This document shows positions 1 to 7,998 of a stretch of 40,159 nucleotides of DNA, piece after piece; the first letter of the stretch is position 1; each line of letters opens with the position of its first letter. Under the pieces are notes generated by a model that had not been told where the DNA came from, made no database searches, and saw nothing but the letters and a program-made list of their open reading frames with translations. The position numbers and the translations under genes were made by a program. Source of the DNA: Bacteroidota bacterium. Its GTDB lineage: Bacteria; Bacteroidota; Ignavibacteria; Kryptoniales; JAKASW01. Where the stretch lies: NCBI GenBank assembly GCA_021811615.1, contig JAJZNW010000098.1:1-40159 (forward strand), given 5' to 3'.

Positions 1-1002
1 CAAAACCTCTTCGAAATCCTCGGGGAGTTCAGAATCGAAATGAAGATGAGCTTTCGTTACCGGATGCACGAACCCGAGCGTCTTCGCATGCAATGCCTGG
101 CGGGTCATTGTTTTCAGAAGATCGGTTACCTCCTGCCGCATCTTCGGCGTCGGCTCGCCGTAGTTCAGCCGTCGTCCGTGATAGGTCGGATCGCCGAATA
201 CCGGATGCCCGATGTGAGAGAGGTGTACCCTGATCTGGTGGGTCCTTCCCGTGTGAAGCTTGAGGCGGACTAGCGAAAGATACCTGAAGACTTCAAGCAC
301 TTCGTATTCGGTCGCCGCGAACTTTCCCACTTCTACCACGGCGAACTTCTTCCTGTCACTTTTGCTCCTTCCGAGATCGGCTTCTATGAGGCCGCGCGAT
401 TCGGGAAGCCTTCCCCAGACTATCGCCCAGTACTCACGGTCGATAGTGTGGTCGAAAAACTGCCTCGCGAGCGAAGCATGCGTTACGTCGTCTTTCGCCG
501 AGACAATCAGCCCGCTCGTGTCCTTGTCCAGCCTGTGCACGATTCCCGGCCTGACGTACGGGTCGTTCAGAGTCGATAGCCTGTTGCAATGAAAGAGAAG
601 CGCGTTCGCAAGAGTCCCGGTCCAGTTGCCGTGACCGGGGTGCGTTACCATGCCGGCAGGCTTGTTTACAACGATTAGATTTTCGTCCTCGTAGACCACG
701 TTGAGCGGGATATCCTCGGGGACTGCCTTGTCAGGCGGGGCCGTTGTAGGTATGCTGACCGAGATGCGGTCGTCGGGAAGGATCTTATAGCTGGCGCGGA
801 TCGGCTCCCCGTTGACGAGAACGCATTCGTCGTCGATATACTTCTGTATTTTAGCCCGGCTGGAATTTTCGAGCTGGGCGGCCAAAAACTTGTCGATCCT
901 CTCCTTTTTCTGGCCCGCGGTTACCACCAGTTCGATCAGCTTGAATCCCTGACCTGAGCGGACCGACACCCGTTTCTCAGACGGCCTGGCCGTTCCCGTC
1001 AC
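1..1002 (-). CDS. rluD: RluD-family 23S rRNA pseudouridine synthase (3' end cut by window edge)
   Basis: Isomerises uridines to pseudouridine in structured RNA, most likely in helix 69 of 23S rRNA. The translation opens with an S4-like RNA-binding region (ERIDKFLA, then a [12 protein letters not shown] turn). The synthase domain follows, with [13 protein letters not shown] and the catalytic-Asp motif [10 protein letters not shown], then [13 protein letters not shown] and [12 protein letters not shown]. About 334 residues are visible and the frame is still open at base 1, where the family is nearly finished, so only a few residues are missing. I chose the GTG at 1002 because a GGAGGGGGG ribosome site lies about 10 nt upstream; a second in-frame GTG at 969 is possible. 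With the first choice the gene overlaps the end of lspA by 26 nt, which suggests translational coupling. RluA/RluC-type specificity cannot be excluded. Confidence 0.9.
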   Translation of the reverse strand, partial: MTGTARPSEKRVSVRSGQGFKLIELVVTAGQKKERIDKFLAAQLENSSRAKIQKYIDDECVLVNGEPIRASYKILPDDRISVSIPTTAPPDKAVPEDIPLNVVYEDENLIVVNKPAGMVTHPGHGNWTGTLANALLFHCNRLSTLNDPYVRPGIVHRLDKDTSGLIVSAKDDVTHASLARQFFDHTIDREYWAIVWGRLPESRGLIEADLGRSKSDRKKFAVVEVGKFAATEYEVLEVFRYLSLVRLKLHTGRTHQIRVHLSHIGHPVFGDPTYHGRRLNYGEPTPKMRQEVTDLLKTMTRQALHAKTLGFVHPVTKAHLHFDSELPEDFEEVL

Positions 1003-1582
1003 CGTCGTCCCCCCTCCGCGCTTTATGCGCGTCGACTTCCATCCCTCCGCCTGCAATCTCAAGATCGGGCCGCTTCAAGATCAGCTTTCTCTGGAAGAAG
1101 ATAAGCATGATTACTCCCACGGTCACGGAAGCATCGGCAATGTTGAAAACAAAAGGAAGGTGGAACAGATCCATTTCGATGAAATCCACGACCCGCCCGC
1201 TGAAGAGAGCCGTGCCGTCGAAGATGGGACCGAAGAAGACGCGGTCTATCATGTTCCCGATCGCGCCGCCGAGGATAAGCGCGAACGAGAGCCTGATCCC
1301 GAGTCCCTGTTCGCGAATCCTGAACATGTATATGAATATGGCGATGCTTGCAACAAGGGAAAACACCGCAAAGTACCTGGTATAATCGGGGCCGAGCCCG
1401 AAGGCCGTTCCCGGATTCCTGACGTAAGTCAGACGAATCATATTTCCCAGTATCTCGCGAGTAGAATACAATGGCATGCCGGAGAAGTCTATTCCCAGAA
1501 GAGGTATCTGCAGCCCGCGGACAAGGAGCTTGGTAGTCTGGTCCGCGATCACAACTGCCAGCGTGGCGTAAAGGACCTTCAA
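977..1582 (-). CDS. lspA: Lipoprotein signal peptidase LspA, downstream copy
   Basis: Signal peptidase II, an inner-membrane aspartyl protease that cleaves signal peptides from diacylated prolipoproteins before the lipobox cysteine. The 201 aa include all family blocks: [13 protein letters not shown] in the first helix, [18 protein letters not shown], and the two catalytic-aspartate blocks GRVVDFI and FNIADAS. It therefore looks active. The start codon is TTG (TTG AAG GTC). It is the second of two adjacent lspA genes with a 29-nt gap between them. The C-terminal tail is charged and glycine/aspartate rich (about residues 180-201) and differs from the tail of the other copy. The gene overlaps rluD downstream. 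Identity between copies looks like roughly half by eye, so this is an old duplication rather than an assembly repeat. Confidence 0.95.
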   Translation of the reverse strand: MKVLYATLAVVIADQTTKLLVRGLQIPLLGIDFSGMPLYSTREILGNMIRLTYVRNPGTAFGLGPDYTRYFAVFSLVASIAIFIYMFRIREQGLGIRLSFALILGGAIGNMIDRVFFGPIFDGTALFSGRVVDFIEMDLFHLPFVFNIADASVTVGVIMLIFFQRKLILKRPDLEIAGGGMEVDAHKARRGDDGDGNGQAV

Positions 1583-1611
1583 TGCATTACCTGTTTTTAT
1601 AGGCAGGAGGA

Positions 1612-2250
1612 TCAGCCTTTGGTGAAAGTGTCCGGGTCCCGGGGATCACCGTCCGGATCGGGGGAGACCTGAGATTCACCGGAGGGCAAATCTGCTGCAG
1701 GCTGGACCTCCGCTTCATGCAGCCGTCGTCCGTGGAATATGAGAAGCATCACTACTCCGATCGTCACTGACGCGTCGGCTATATTGAAGACCGGGAATCT
1801 CGAAAAGTTGTACCCGAAAAGATGTATATCGAAGAACTTGAAATCTATGAAATCGACGACGCGTCCGTGGAAGAGCGCAGTCCCGTCGAAGAGCGGCCCG
1901 TAAAAGACGCGGTCGATGAGGTTACCGATGGCGCCGCCGAGAATGAGTGCGAGGGAGAAACGAACCGGCGCGCTCTCGTTGCGGACCTTATACAGGTAAA
2001 CGAATATCGCTATGCTCGCGATGATCGAAAAAATGGCGAAGAACGATTTCCAGCCAAAGTCTATCCCGAAGGCCATCCCGGGATTCTCGATATACGTGAA
2101 ACGGAGAAAGTTGCCTATCACCGGCACGCTGGAGTACAACGCCATTCCATGTAAGTCTATCCCGAGTGCCGGGATCTGCACGCCCCGGATAAGAAGCTTC
2201 GTTACCTGGTCCGCGATAACGACGAAAAGCGTTACGAACAACACCTTCAA
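1612..2250 (-). CDS. lspA: Lipoprotein signal peptidase LspA, upstream copy
   Basis: Second intact signal peptidase II of 212 aa. It carries [39 protein letters not shown] and [11 protein letters not shown], so both catalytic aspartates are present. Compared with the neighbouring copy it has a longer loop between the two catalytic blocks ([17 protein letters not shown]), which is where substrate or inhibitor contacts can vary in this family. The start is TTG, one base after the TraR/DksA stop, with a GAGAGG-like ribosome site inside the end of that gene. The tail after residue 185 is hydrophilic and rich in Pro, Asp and Ser. Both copies begin TTG AAG GT, consistent with tandem duplication. 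Which copy is the general enzyme cannot be told from the sequence. Confidence 0.95.
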   Translation of the reverse strand: MKVLFVTLFVVIADQVTKLLIRGVQIPALGIDLHGMALYSSVPVIGNFLRFTYIENPGMAFGIDFGWKSFFAIFSIIASIAIFVYLYKVRNESAPVRFSLALILGGAIGNLIDRVFYGPLFDGTALFHGRVVDFIDFKFFDIHLFGYNFSRFPVFNIADASVTIGVVMLLIFHGRRLHEAEVQPAADLPSGESQVSPDPDGDPRDPDTFTKG

Positions 2251-2251
2251 A

Positions 2252-2758
2252 TTATTGCCCTCTCTTCAGCTTGCAGGAAATGCAAAGCTGGGCGTGGGGT
2301 ACGGCCTCGAGTCTCGCCTTGTCGATCAGTTTTCCGCAGTCCTGGCAGAAACCGTAAACGCCCCGGTCAATCCTCTTAATGGCGTCGTCGAGGTATTGCA
2401 GGAATTTTCTCTGTCTCGCCGCGAGGAGATAATTCTTTTCCTTCTCCATCGTATCTGTGCCCTGCTCCATGTGAAGCGAGTACGGAGAGCTCTCCTCGAA
2501 GTAATCACCGCCGGTGCTGTCGTTCAGTGTCTCGTGGATGAGCTCGAGCTCTTCGATAATCTGTTTTCTCTTATCGAGAATGATCTCGCGGAAGTGCTCG
2601 AGCTCCGTTTTCGTGTACCCCTTCTTGGCGGGTGCCGCTTTTGCGGCGGGCTTTGGCGCCGCTTTCACGGGACGTGACACCGGCTTCGCTTTTACCGCCG
2701 CCTTCTTCACTGTTTTCGCTTTTGCTGTCTTAATCGGTTTTGCTGCCTTCTTTGCCAT
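2252..2758 (-). CDS. TraR/DksA-family C4 zinc-finger protein
   Basis: Member of the DksA/TraR family, whose proteins bind the RNA polymerase secondary channel and adjust transcription, classically with ppGpp. The first 45 or so residues are Lys/Ala/Pro rich and repetitive (KAKP, KTAKAK, KPAAK), resembling a histone-H1-like nucleic-acid-binding tail. A helical region from about residue 48 to 120 (HFREIILDKRKQIIEEL) leads to the zinc finger CQDCGK...CISCK at the C-terminus. The tip of the DksA coiled coil normally carries DxxDxA; I do not see an exact copy, so function may differ. The ATG at 2758 has AGGAG seven bases upstream; a TTG six bases earlier lacks spacing. It sits 16 nt after ileS and 1 nt before lspA, so co-transcription is likely. 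Confidence 0.88.
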   Translation of the reverse strand: MAKKAAKPIKTAKAKTVKKAAVKAKPVSRPVKAAPKPAAKAAPAKKGYTKTELEHFREIILDKRKQIIEELELIHETLNDSTGGDYFEESSPYSLHMEQGTDTMEKEKNYLLAARQRKFLQYLDDAIKRIDRGVYGFCQDCGKLIDKARLEAVPHAQLCISCKLKRGQ

Positions 2759-2774
2759 CTTCAAACTCCTCTGG

Positions 2775-5700
2775 TTAATCCCGATTGGCTTTCGGGACTC
2801 TGCTTACTAAAATCCTGAAAGTTTTCTTGTCTATTTCTACTTCTTCGGAATACCCGTCCGGATACTCAGCCTTATCAAGTTTACTCGCCGCGGAGAGTTC
2901 GACTGCAAGCGTCTCAGACTTAATGTACTCGGACAAACCCGTCACCGCATCGATGAATTCATCGGGGCATTCCACATAAACCTTGATCCTGTCTACGACT
3001 TCATAGCCGGCATTCTTTCTCAGGTTCTGGATCCTGTTTACGAACTCCCGGGCGACTCCCTCATGCAACAGTTCTTCGTCGAGCTCAGTGTCCAGCGCCA
3101 CCGTGAGAGGTCCGTCCGACTCGACAATCCATCCGGACAACTCCTGGCTATATATCTCGACATCTTCGAGCAGGACGTGGAACGCCTTCGAATCGGTCCG
3201 AAGATCCATCGAACCCGCTTTCTCGAGCTGCCTGATCTGTTTGGAATCAAGGGACCTGATGAGCTCGGCGACGGTCTTGACGTCCTTTCCGAACTTCGGG
3301 CCGATCGACTTGAAATTAGGTTTGGCGCCTTTGTTCACAAACTCAGAATCGTCGTCCACATACATCACCGACTTCACGTTGAGTTCGTCCGTAATAACGC
3401 TTTCCATCCGTGAAATAGTTTCGCGCATGTGCTGCGAAGAGACCGGAATGATTATTCTCCTGAGCGGCTGGCGGACCTTTATTCCCGATTTCGCCCTCAT
3501 CGCGCGCGCAAGGTAGACAATTTTCTCTGCTAGCGCCATTTTCTCTTCGAGCGCCGCGTCGATCTCGGTTTCGTTCGCTTTCGGATACATCGAGAGATGT
3601 ACCGACTCGAAGGGCTCGAGCTTACTAATGCCGTTGAGATTCCTGTAGAGCTCTTCGGAAAGGAATGGAGCGAACGGCGACATCAGTTTTACGACCGTCA
3701 GGAGACATTCGTACAGCGTCTGGTACGCGGAAAGCTTGTCCTTCGCCATTTCTCCTTTCCAGAACCGCCGCCTGCTTCTTCGCACATACCAGTTCGAAAG
3801 CTGGTCGATGGTGAAATCGGAAACCGCCCTCGCTGCCCTCGTCACGTCGTAAGCGTCCATCCAGGTCGCGTAGTCTTTGACGAGCGTATTCATCACCGAG
3901 ATTATCCAGCGATCGATCTCCAGTCTTTCCTCAACGGGAATTCTCGGCTCCGAATAGGTGAAGCCGTCTATGTTGGCGTAAAGCGTGAAGAAGGCATATG
4001 TGTTCAGGAGCGTGCTGAAAAACTTTCTCTGCGTCTCGACAAGTCCGCTTTCGTCGAAAAGTTTCGGCTTGTAAGGAGGACTCGACGAAATCAAATACCA
4101 GCGAACGGAATCGGCGCCGTACTCTGCGACAACCTTGAACGGGTCGACGACATTCCCTTTCGACTTGGACATCTTCTGGCCGTCCTTGTCGAGTATCAGC
4201 TCGTGGCTGATGACCGTCTTGTAAGCGGGGCTGCCGAACAGAAATGTCGCGATAGCGTGCATCGAGTAGAACCAGCCGCGCGTCTGGTCGATGCCTTCGG
4301 AAATGTAATCCGCCGGGAAGTGACTCTCGAACCACTCTTTGTTTTCGAACGGGTAATGGTACTGTGCAAACGGCATCGAGCCCGAATCGAACCAGACGTC
4401 GATTAGCTCTGGTGTGCGTCTCATATCTCCGCCGCACTTTTCGCACTTCAGGACAACCGAGTCGACGAACGGCTTGTGCAGGTCGAGGTCTGCCGGGACG
4501 CTTCCGCGTTCCATTTTTCCATCATTCCATTTTTCCACTATTCCATCGCGGCTCAGCTCCGCTGTACTTCCGACGGACCTCGTATGTCCGCACTTCTCGT
4601 TTGCGCAGACCCAGATGTTGAGCGGCGTTCCCCAGAATCGGTCTCGGGAGAGAGCCCAGTCCTTATTTTCTTCGAGCCAGTTGCCGAACCTTCCGACTCC
4701 GACCTCGGGCGGGACCCAGTTGATCGTCTTGTTCAGCTCGATCATCTTTTTGGCAAACTTCGTCGTCTCTATGTACCAGGATGCACGCGCATAGTATAAC
4801 AGCGGGGTCTTGCAGCGCCAGCAGTGAGGATAGCTGTGAGTGATCGTCTCTTTCTTGTACAGGAGGCCGCGCTGCCTGAGGTTGTTCACGATTTCGGGAT
4901 CGGCGTCCTTGACGAACTTGCCCGCGAAGTCGGTGACTTCCGGCGTCATGTTGCCGCTCTTGTCGACGAGCTGGAGGAACGGAAGGTCGTTTGCCCTTCC
5001 GAGCTGGTAGTCGTCCTCGCCGAAAGCCGGTGCGATGTGAACTATGCCCGTACCGTCGTCCATCGTGACGAAGTCGCCGTGCGCGGCGTAGAAGCCCTTT
5101 TTCGTCACCGGCTTGTAATCGAACAGCCTCTCGTATTCCCTTCCGAGCAGCTCGCTCCCTTTGAACTCCGATATGATCGAGTAGTCGCCGTCGAGGATAC
5201 CGGTTCTCGCTCTGGCGAGTATCAGGAACTGCCCTTTGTTCTCGACCTTGACGTAAGTCTCGTTCTTGTTGATCGCGATCGCGACGTTTGAAGGAAGCGT
5301 CCACGGGGTAGTCGTCCAGACCAGGAAGTAAGTATTTTCCTCGCCCTTCACCTTCAGCTTCACATAGACGGTGGTGTCCTTGACGTCCTGGTAGCCGAGA
5401 GCGACCTCGTGGGAAGAAAGCGACGTCTCGCACCGGGGACAGTAAGGCTGGCTCTTATATCCTTTATAAATCAGTCCCGCTTCGAAAAACTTGTTCAGCG
5501 CCCACCAGACGGATTCGATATAGTAATTCTCGCAGGTGATGTAAGCGTCGCTCAGGTCGACCCAGTAGCCCATGCGTTCGGTCATGAGTTCCCACTCGTC
5601 CTTGTACTCGAAGACGGACTTTCTGCAAAGTGCGTTGAACTTCTCGACCCCGTAGTCTACGATTTCGTCTTTGTGCTTTATCCCGAGTTTCTTCTCAACT

Positions 5701-5990
5701 TCGATTTCGACAGGGAGGCCGTGGGTGTCCCAGCCCGCCTTTCGGTTGACCTGGAAGCCGCGCAATGTCTTGTACCTGCAGACGAGATCTTTGAGCGTCC
5801 GTGCCATGACGTGATGGATGCCGGGCCGCCCGTTGGCGGTCGGCGGGCCTTCGTAAAATGTGAAGTTCGGTTTACCCGCGCGTTCGCTCACGCTCTTCTG
5901 GAAGATTTGGTTCTTCTTCCAGAACTCCAGCACCTCGTGTTCGAGGTCTGAATATTTCAGCTTGTCGCTTATTTCTTTGAATTTTGCCAT
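2775..5990 (-). CDS. ileS: Isoleucyl-tRNA synthetase, type 2, with GxHH signature motif
   Basis: Charges tRNA-Ile with isoleucine and hydrolyses mischarged Val-tRNA. At 1071 aa it is longer than the usual bacterial enzyme (about 940 aa) and resembles the eukaryote-like IleRS2 class. Visible parts: the class I signature at residues 57-60 reads GIHH (context ANGRPGIHHVMART) rather than HIGH; the CP1 editing domain holds GTGIVHIAPAFGEDDY; zinc-type cysteine pairs (CPRC, CWRCK, CEKCGG) flank the catalytic insert; WFDSG and KMSKSKGN (606-613) complete the catalytic fold; the anticodon-binding domain follows. Swapping positions 1 and 3 of HxGH has been described in mupirocin-hyper-resistant IleRS2 enzymes, so low mupirocin sensitivity is inferred. 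Residues about 482-494 (GIVEKWNDGKME) look like an insertion encoded by a degenerate repeat. First gene of the ileS to rluD run. Confidence 0.97.
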   Translation of the reverse strand: MAKFKEISDKLKYSDLEHEVLEFWKKNQIFQKSVSERAGKPNFTFYEGPPTANGRPGIHHVMARTLKDLVCRYKTLRGFQVNRKAGWDTHGLPVEIEVEKKLGIKHKDEIVDYGVEKFNALCRKSVFEYKDEWELMTERMGYWVDLSDAYITCENYYIESVWWALNKFFEAGLIYKGYKSQPYCPRCETSLSSHEVALGYQDVKDTTVYVKLKVKGEENTYFLVWTTTPWTLPSNVAIAINKNETYVKVENKGQFLILARARTGILDGDYSIISEFKGSELLGREYERLFDYKPVTKKGFYAAHGDFVTMDDGTGIVHIAPAFGEDDYQLGRANDLPFLQLVDKSGNMTPEVTDFAGKFVKDADPEIVNNLRQRGLLYKKETITHSYPHCWRCKTPLLYYARASWYIETTKFAKKMIELNKTINWVPPEVGVGRFGNWLEENKDWALSRDRFWGTPLNIWVCANEKCGHTRSVGSTAELSRDGIVEKWNDGKMERGSVPADLDLHKPFVDSVVLKCEKCGGDMRRTPELIDVWFDSGSMPFAQYHYPFENKEWFESHFPADYISEGIDQTRGWFYSMHAIATFLFGSPAYKTVISHELILDKDGQKMSKSKGNVVDPFKVVAEYGADSVRWYLISSSPPYKPKLFDESGLVETQRKFFSTLLNTYAFFTLYANIDGFTYSEPRIPVEERLEIDRWIISVMNTLVKDYATWMDAYDVTRAARAVSDFTIDQLSNWYVRRSRRRFWKGEMAKDKLSAYQTLYECLLTVVKLMSPFAPFLSEELYRNLNGISKLEPFESVHLSMYPKANETEIDAALEEKMALAEKIVYLARAMRAKSGIKVRQPLRRIIIPVSSQHMRETISRMESVITDELNVKSVMYVDDDSEFVNKGAKPNFKSIGPKFGKDVKTVAELIRSLDSKQIRQLEKAGSMDLRTDSKAFHVLLEDVEIYSQELSGWIVESDGPLTVALDTELDEELLHEGVAREFVNRIQNLRKNAGYEVVDRIKVYVECPDEFIDAVTGLSEYIKSETLAVELSAASKLDKAEYPDGYSEEVEIDKKTFRILVSRVPKANRD
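4509..4545. repeat. TTCCA-type repeat embedded in frame in ileS
   Basis: On the plus strand this tract is built from TTCCA units spaced by ATC, TTTT and CTA. A 21-nt stretch (4509-4529) is identical to intergenic bases 6096-6116, and the tail CACTATTCCA also recurs there. Read on the minus strand it is in frame with ileS and supplies about a dozen residues between the zinc-binding part and the VPADLDLHKP block. IleRS2 relatives, as I remember them, are shorter here, so the tract is best explained as repeat DNA that entered the gene or spread within it. Confidence 0.75.
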
Positions 5991-6017
5991 CTACGAATAT
6001 TCTGTCCCTGCAGGGAC
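5991..6017 (-). repeat. 14-nt perfect palindrome in the ileS leader, REP-like
   Basis: GTCCCTGCAGGGAC at 6004-6017 is self-complementary, and on the minus strand the 13 bases after it (AGAATATTCGTAG) run directly into the ileS ATG. A purine-rich AAGGAG lies just 5' of the hairpin, so folding would move it closer to the start codon. Hairpin plus AATATT tail resembles dispersed REP-like elements of Bacteroidota, but no second copy occurs in this window. A regulatory role is inference. Confidence 0.5.
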
Positions 6018-6051
6018 TCCTTCTTTTTTAATGGGAACTTAAGAAATGCCG

Positions 6052-6125
6052 TGTCCCAATCCCATTAATCCACAAATCCCTTAATCAATCCAACATTCCA
6101 TTTTTCCATCATTCCACTATTCCAA
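6052..6125. repeat. Degenerate TCCA-unit intergenic repeat
   Basis: A low-complexity tract of 7-9 nt units (AATCCCATT, AATCCACAA, AATCAATCC, ATTCCATTT, ATTCCACT) between the DUF2905 gene and ileS. Part of it is identical to the tract inside ileS. No ORF or tRNA-like fold is visible. Confidence 0.7.
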
Positions 6126-6142
6126 CTCTTCCCGTCCGCTGC

Positions 6143-6382
6143 CTACTTCTTCGAGAAGTACGAGATGACGTAGAGTATCAATGTCAGCAGCACCGACAGT
6201 ACAATGCTCGTCGCGATCGGGAAATATACCTGAAAATTCTTTCCCTTTATGTGAATGTCGCCGGGAAGCTTTCCGAAGAAAGGGAAATTCACCCTGTCGG
6301 AGATCATCAACAAAGATCCGACGACAACGATAATCACGCCGACAATTACAAGCGTCTTTCCTAAACCCTGCAGACCTTCCAT
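6143..6382 (-). CDS. DUF2905 small membrane protein
   Basis: 79-residue protein of the DUF2905 family, function unknown. It has two membrane segments: the first about residues 8-26 (LVIVGVIIVVVGSLLMI) and the second about 53-74 (ATSIVLSVLLTLILYVI). Between them lies the family hallmark, a short loop with FPFFGKLPGDIHIKG and NFQVYFPI. I start at the ATG at 6382 because it gives the usual family length; an upstream in-frame TTG at 6424 would add 14 residues without family resemblance. No clear ribosome site precedes either start. It is flanked on both sides by degenerate TCCA-type repeats, and its link to the purine and ileS neighbours is unclear. Confidence 0.82.
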   Translation of the reverse strand: MEGLQGLGKTLVIVGVIIVVVGSLLMISDRVNFPFFGKLPGDIHIKGKNFQVYFPIATSIVLSVLLTLILYVISYFSKK

Positions 6383-6550
6383 ATCATTTCGACCGGCATG
6401 TAATCGCCGGCATCTTTCAAACAATTATATTTCAAGGCCGCCCTTACGGGGCTCGACATTGTTTTCACCACTATTCTATAAACAGGTCATCCTTGCGGGA
6501 CTTATCGACAAGATCAATGGACGCAAGCGATCACCGTTCCTCTATTGCAG

Positions 6551-6646
6551 TATTCCATCATTCCGAAATTCCATTATTCCAATCTTCCATCGTTCCCTTT
6601 TCCATCAATCCACAAATCCAACAATCCAGTAATCCATCAATCCCTT
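6551..6646. repeat. Degenerate TCCA-unit intergenic repeat
   Basis: Units of ATTCCA and AATCCA type with variable spacers (ATTCCATCATTCCGAA, AATCCACAAATCC, AATCCAGTAATCC) fill the space up to the PNP stop codon. It belongs to the same class as 4509-4545 and 6052-6125. Unit length varies and spacers are not unique, so this is not a CRISPR array. Confidence 0.7.
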
Positions 6647-7468
6647 TCAAATCCTTTCTATCACCGCCTTCATGAGCTTAGTCAGCTTCGGCTGCGCGCC
6701 GTTCGCGACGCGAATTATGTCCGAGACTTCCGCCGGGACCAGCGAGTCGGGGAAACACTCATCTGTGATCACCGAGAAACCGCAGACCTTCATCCCCATG
6801 TGGACGGCGACGATATCTTCGGGGACGGTAGACATACCGACGGCGTCGGCGCCGACCATACGGAGGAACCTGTACTCAGCGCGGGTCTCGAGGCTCGGGC
6901 CCGTCATCGCCGCGAAGACTCCGCGTTCTACACGGATTCCGTTATCGAGAGCGGCCTGCATCGCCAGTTTAATAAGCTCATTGCTGTACGGTTCGCTCAT
7001 GTCCGGGAAGCGCGGCCCGATGCTATCGTCGTTCGGACCGATGAGCGGATTGCCGCCGAGGAGGTTTATATGATCCACAATGATCATGATGTCGCCTTTG
7101 CGGAAATTTGGATTGAGTCCGCCGGCGGCGTTCGAGACTATCAGAGTCTTCGCGCCCAGGAACTTCATCACTCTCACCGGATGCGTGATCTGCTCCATAG
7201 AGTAACCCTCGTAGAAATGGAAGCGTCCCTGCATCGCGACGACGTCCTTCCCTCCGAGCTTGCCGAATATCAGTTTGCCGTGATGAGACTCGACGGTGGA
7301 AAGCGGGAAATGCGGTATGTCGCCGTAGTCGAGAACCGTCTTGTCCTTGATATCGTCAGCAAGCGCTCCCAATCCCGTTCCGAGGATTATTCCGAGGGAA
7401 GGCTGGGATTTTACCTTCGTCCTGATGAAGTCGACCGATTCTTCAATTTTCTTTTTCAACTCACTCAT
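6647..7468 (-). CDS. Purine nucleoside phosphorylase (trimeric type I)
   Basis: Cleaves purine nucleosides with phosphate to base and ribose-1-phosphate in purine salvage. 273 aa, normal length. Motifs: LGTGLG near residue 30 and SHHGK (61-65) for phosphate binding, QGRFHFYEGYS, SNAAGGLNP (112-120), TGPSLETRAEY (189-199, with E198 matching the purine-binding Glu of human PNP) and GMSTVPE. At the position of the human base-selecting Asn (ITN) this protein has Asp236 (SVITDE). Asn favours 6-oxopurines, while Asp is found in MTA phosphorylases and in engineered adenosine-accepting PNP, so the preference may differ from a guanosine/inosine enzyme. The ATG overlaps the DivIVA-like stop as ATGA, implying translational coupling. 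Confidence 0.93.
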   Translation of the reverse strand: MSELKKKIEESVDFIRTKVKSQPSLGIILGTGLGALADDIKDKTVLDYGDIPHFPLSTVESHHGKLIFGKLGGKDVVAMQGRFHFYEGYSMEQITHPVRVMKFLGAKTLIVSNAAGGLNPNFRKGDIMIIVDHINLLGGNPLIGPNDDSIGPRFPDMSEPYSNELIKLAMQAALDNGIRVERGVFAAMTGPSLETRAEYRFLRMVGADAVGMSTVPEDIVAVHMGMKVCGFSVITDECFPDSLVPAEVSDIIRVANGAQPKLTKLMKAVIERI

Positions 7469-7998
7469 TTTTCTTCAGCCTTAGTCTTCTCAATCGATTC
7501 TATGATAGACTTTATATCGAGCACATCGGCAGAAGGCTCTTCCTTGAGAAGTTCATTCTCGAGCGAGCTAAGCATGTCGAGTTGTGCAGTCAAAATGGTG
7601 CGGATTGTCTTTACGATAGTCTCCCTGAGGTTCTTGACTTCGCCGAGTTTAGCTTTGGCCCTGACCATTTCCTGGCGAGCTTCGCTCAGGAGTTGGTCGG
7701 CAGACATCTGCGCCTCTCGCTTGACGATCTCAGCGGTCTTTTTGAGTGACTCTGTGGACTCGGTGGCCGCTTTTTCAGCCTGGCTGACCAGGGAGCGGAG
7801 CGAATCTTCGAGCTTCTTGTAGTTCTGCAGCTCCTCCAGGAGGGCTGTCTTCTCCGCCCTGAGCTCCATATTTTCCCTTAAGAGCTCTTCGAAATCGACG
7901 GCGGCAGTCGTCAGGAACGCCTGCACTTCTTCGGCATCGAACCCGCGAACTTTCCTCGCGAATTCCTGCTTTCGAATTTGAATCGGAGTTAGTCTCAT
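7465..7998 (-). CDS. DivIVA-domain coiled-coil protein
   Basis: 177 aa protein with the N-terminal DivIVA membrane-recognition region: RLTPIQIRKQEFARKVRGFDAEEVQAFL (here described in parts: LTPIQIRKQEF, then RGFDAEEV, residues 3-28). A long coiled coil rich in Glu, Lys, Ala and Leu follows (about 30-125), and then a helix (KTIRTILTAQLDMLSSLE). DivIVA proteins polymerise at negatively curved membranes and organise poles or division sites; in Gram-negative lineages the role is less well known. There is no predicted membrane span. It is translationally coupled to the purine nucleoside phosphorylase downstream, a pairing I cannot explain by function. The start has only a weak ribosome site. Confidence 0.85.
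   Translation of the reverse strand: MRLTPIQIRKQEFARKVRGFDAEEVQAFLTTAAVDFEELLRENMELRAEKTALLEELQNYKKLEDSLRSLVSQAEKAATESTESLKKTAEIVKREAQMSADQLLSEARQEMVRAKAKLGEVKNLRETIVKTIRTILTAQLDMLSSLENELLKEEPSADVLDIKSIIESIEKTKAEEK

Noticed and set aside
1025..1672. 215-codon plus-strand frame antisense to the two lspA genes
   Set aside because: Mirror frame of conserved lspA coding sequence; no ribosome site.
6052..6646. Repeat tracts considered as CRISPR
   Set aside because: Units are 7-9 nt and irregular, no unique spacers of constant length, no cas genes.
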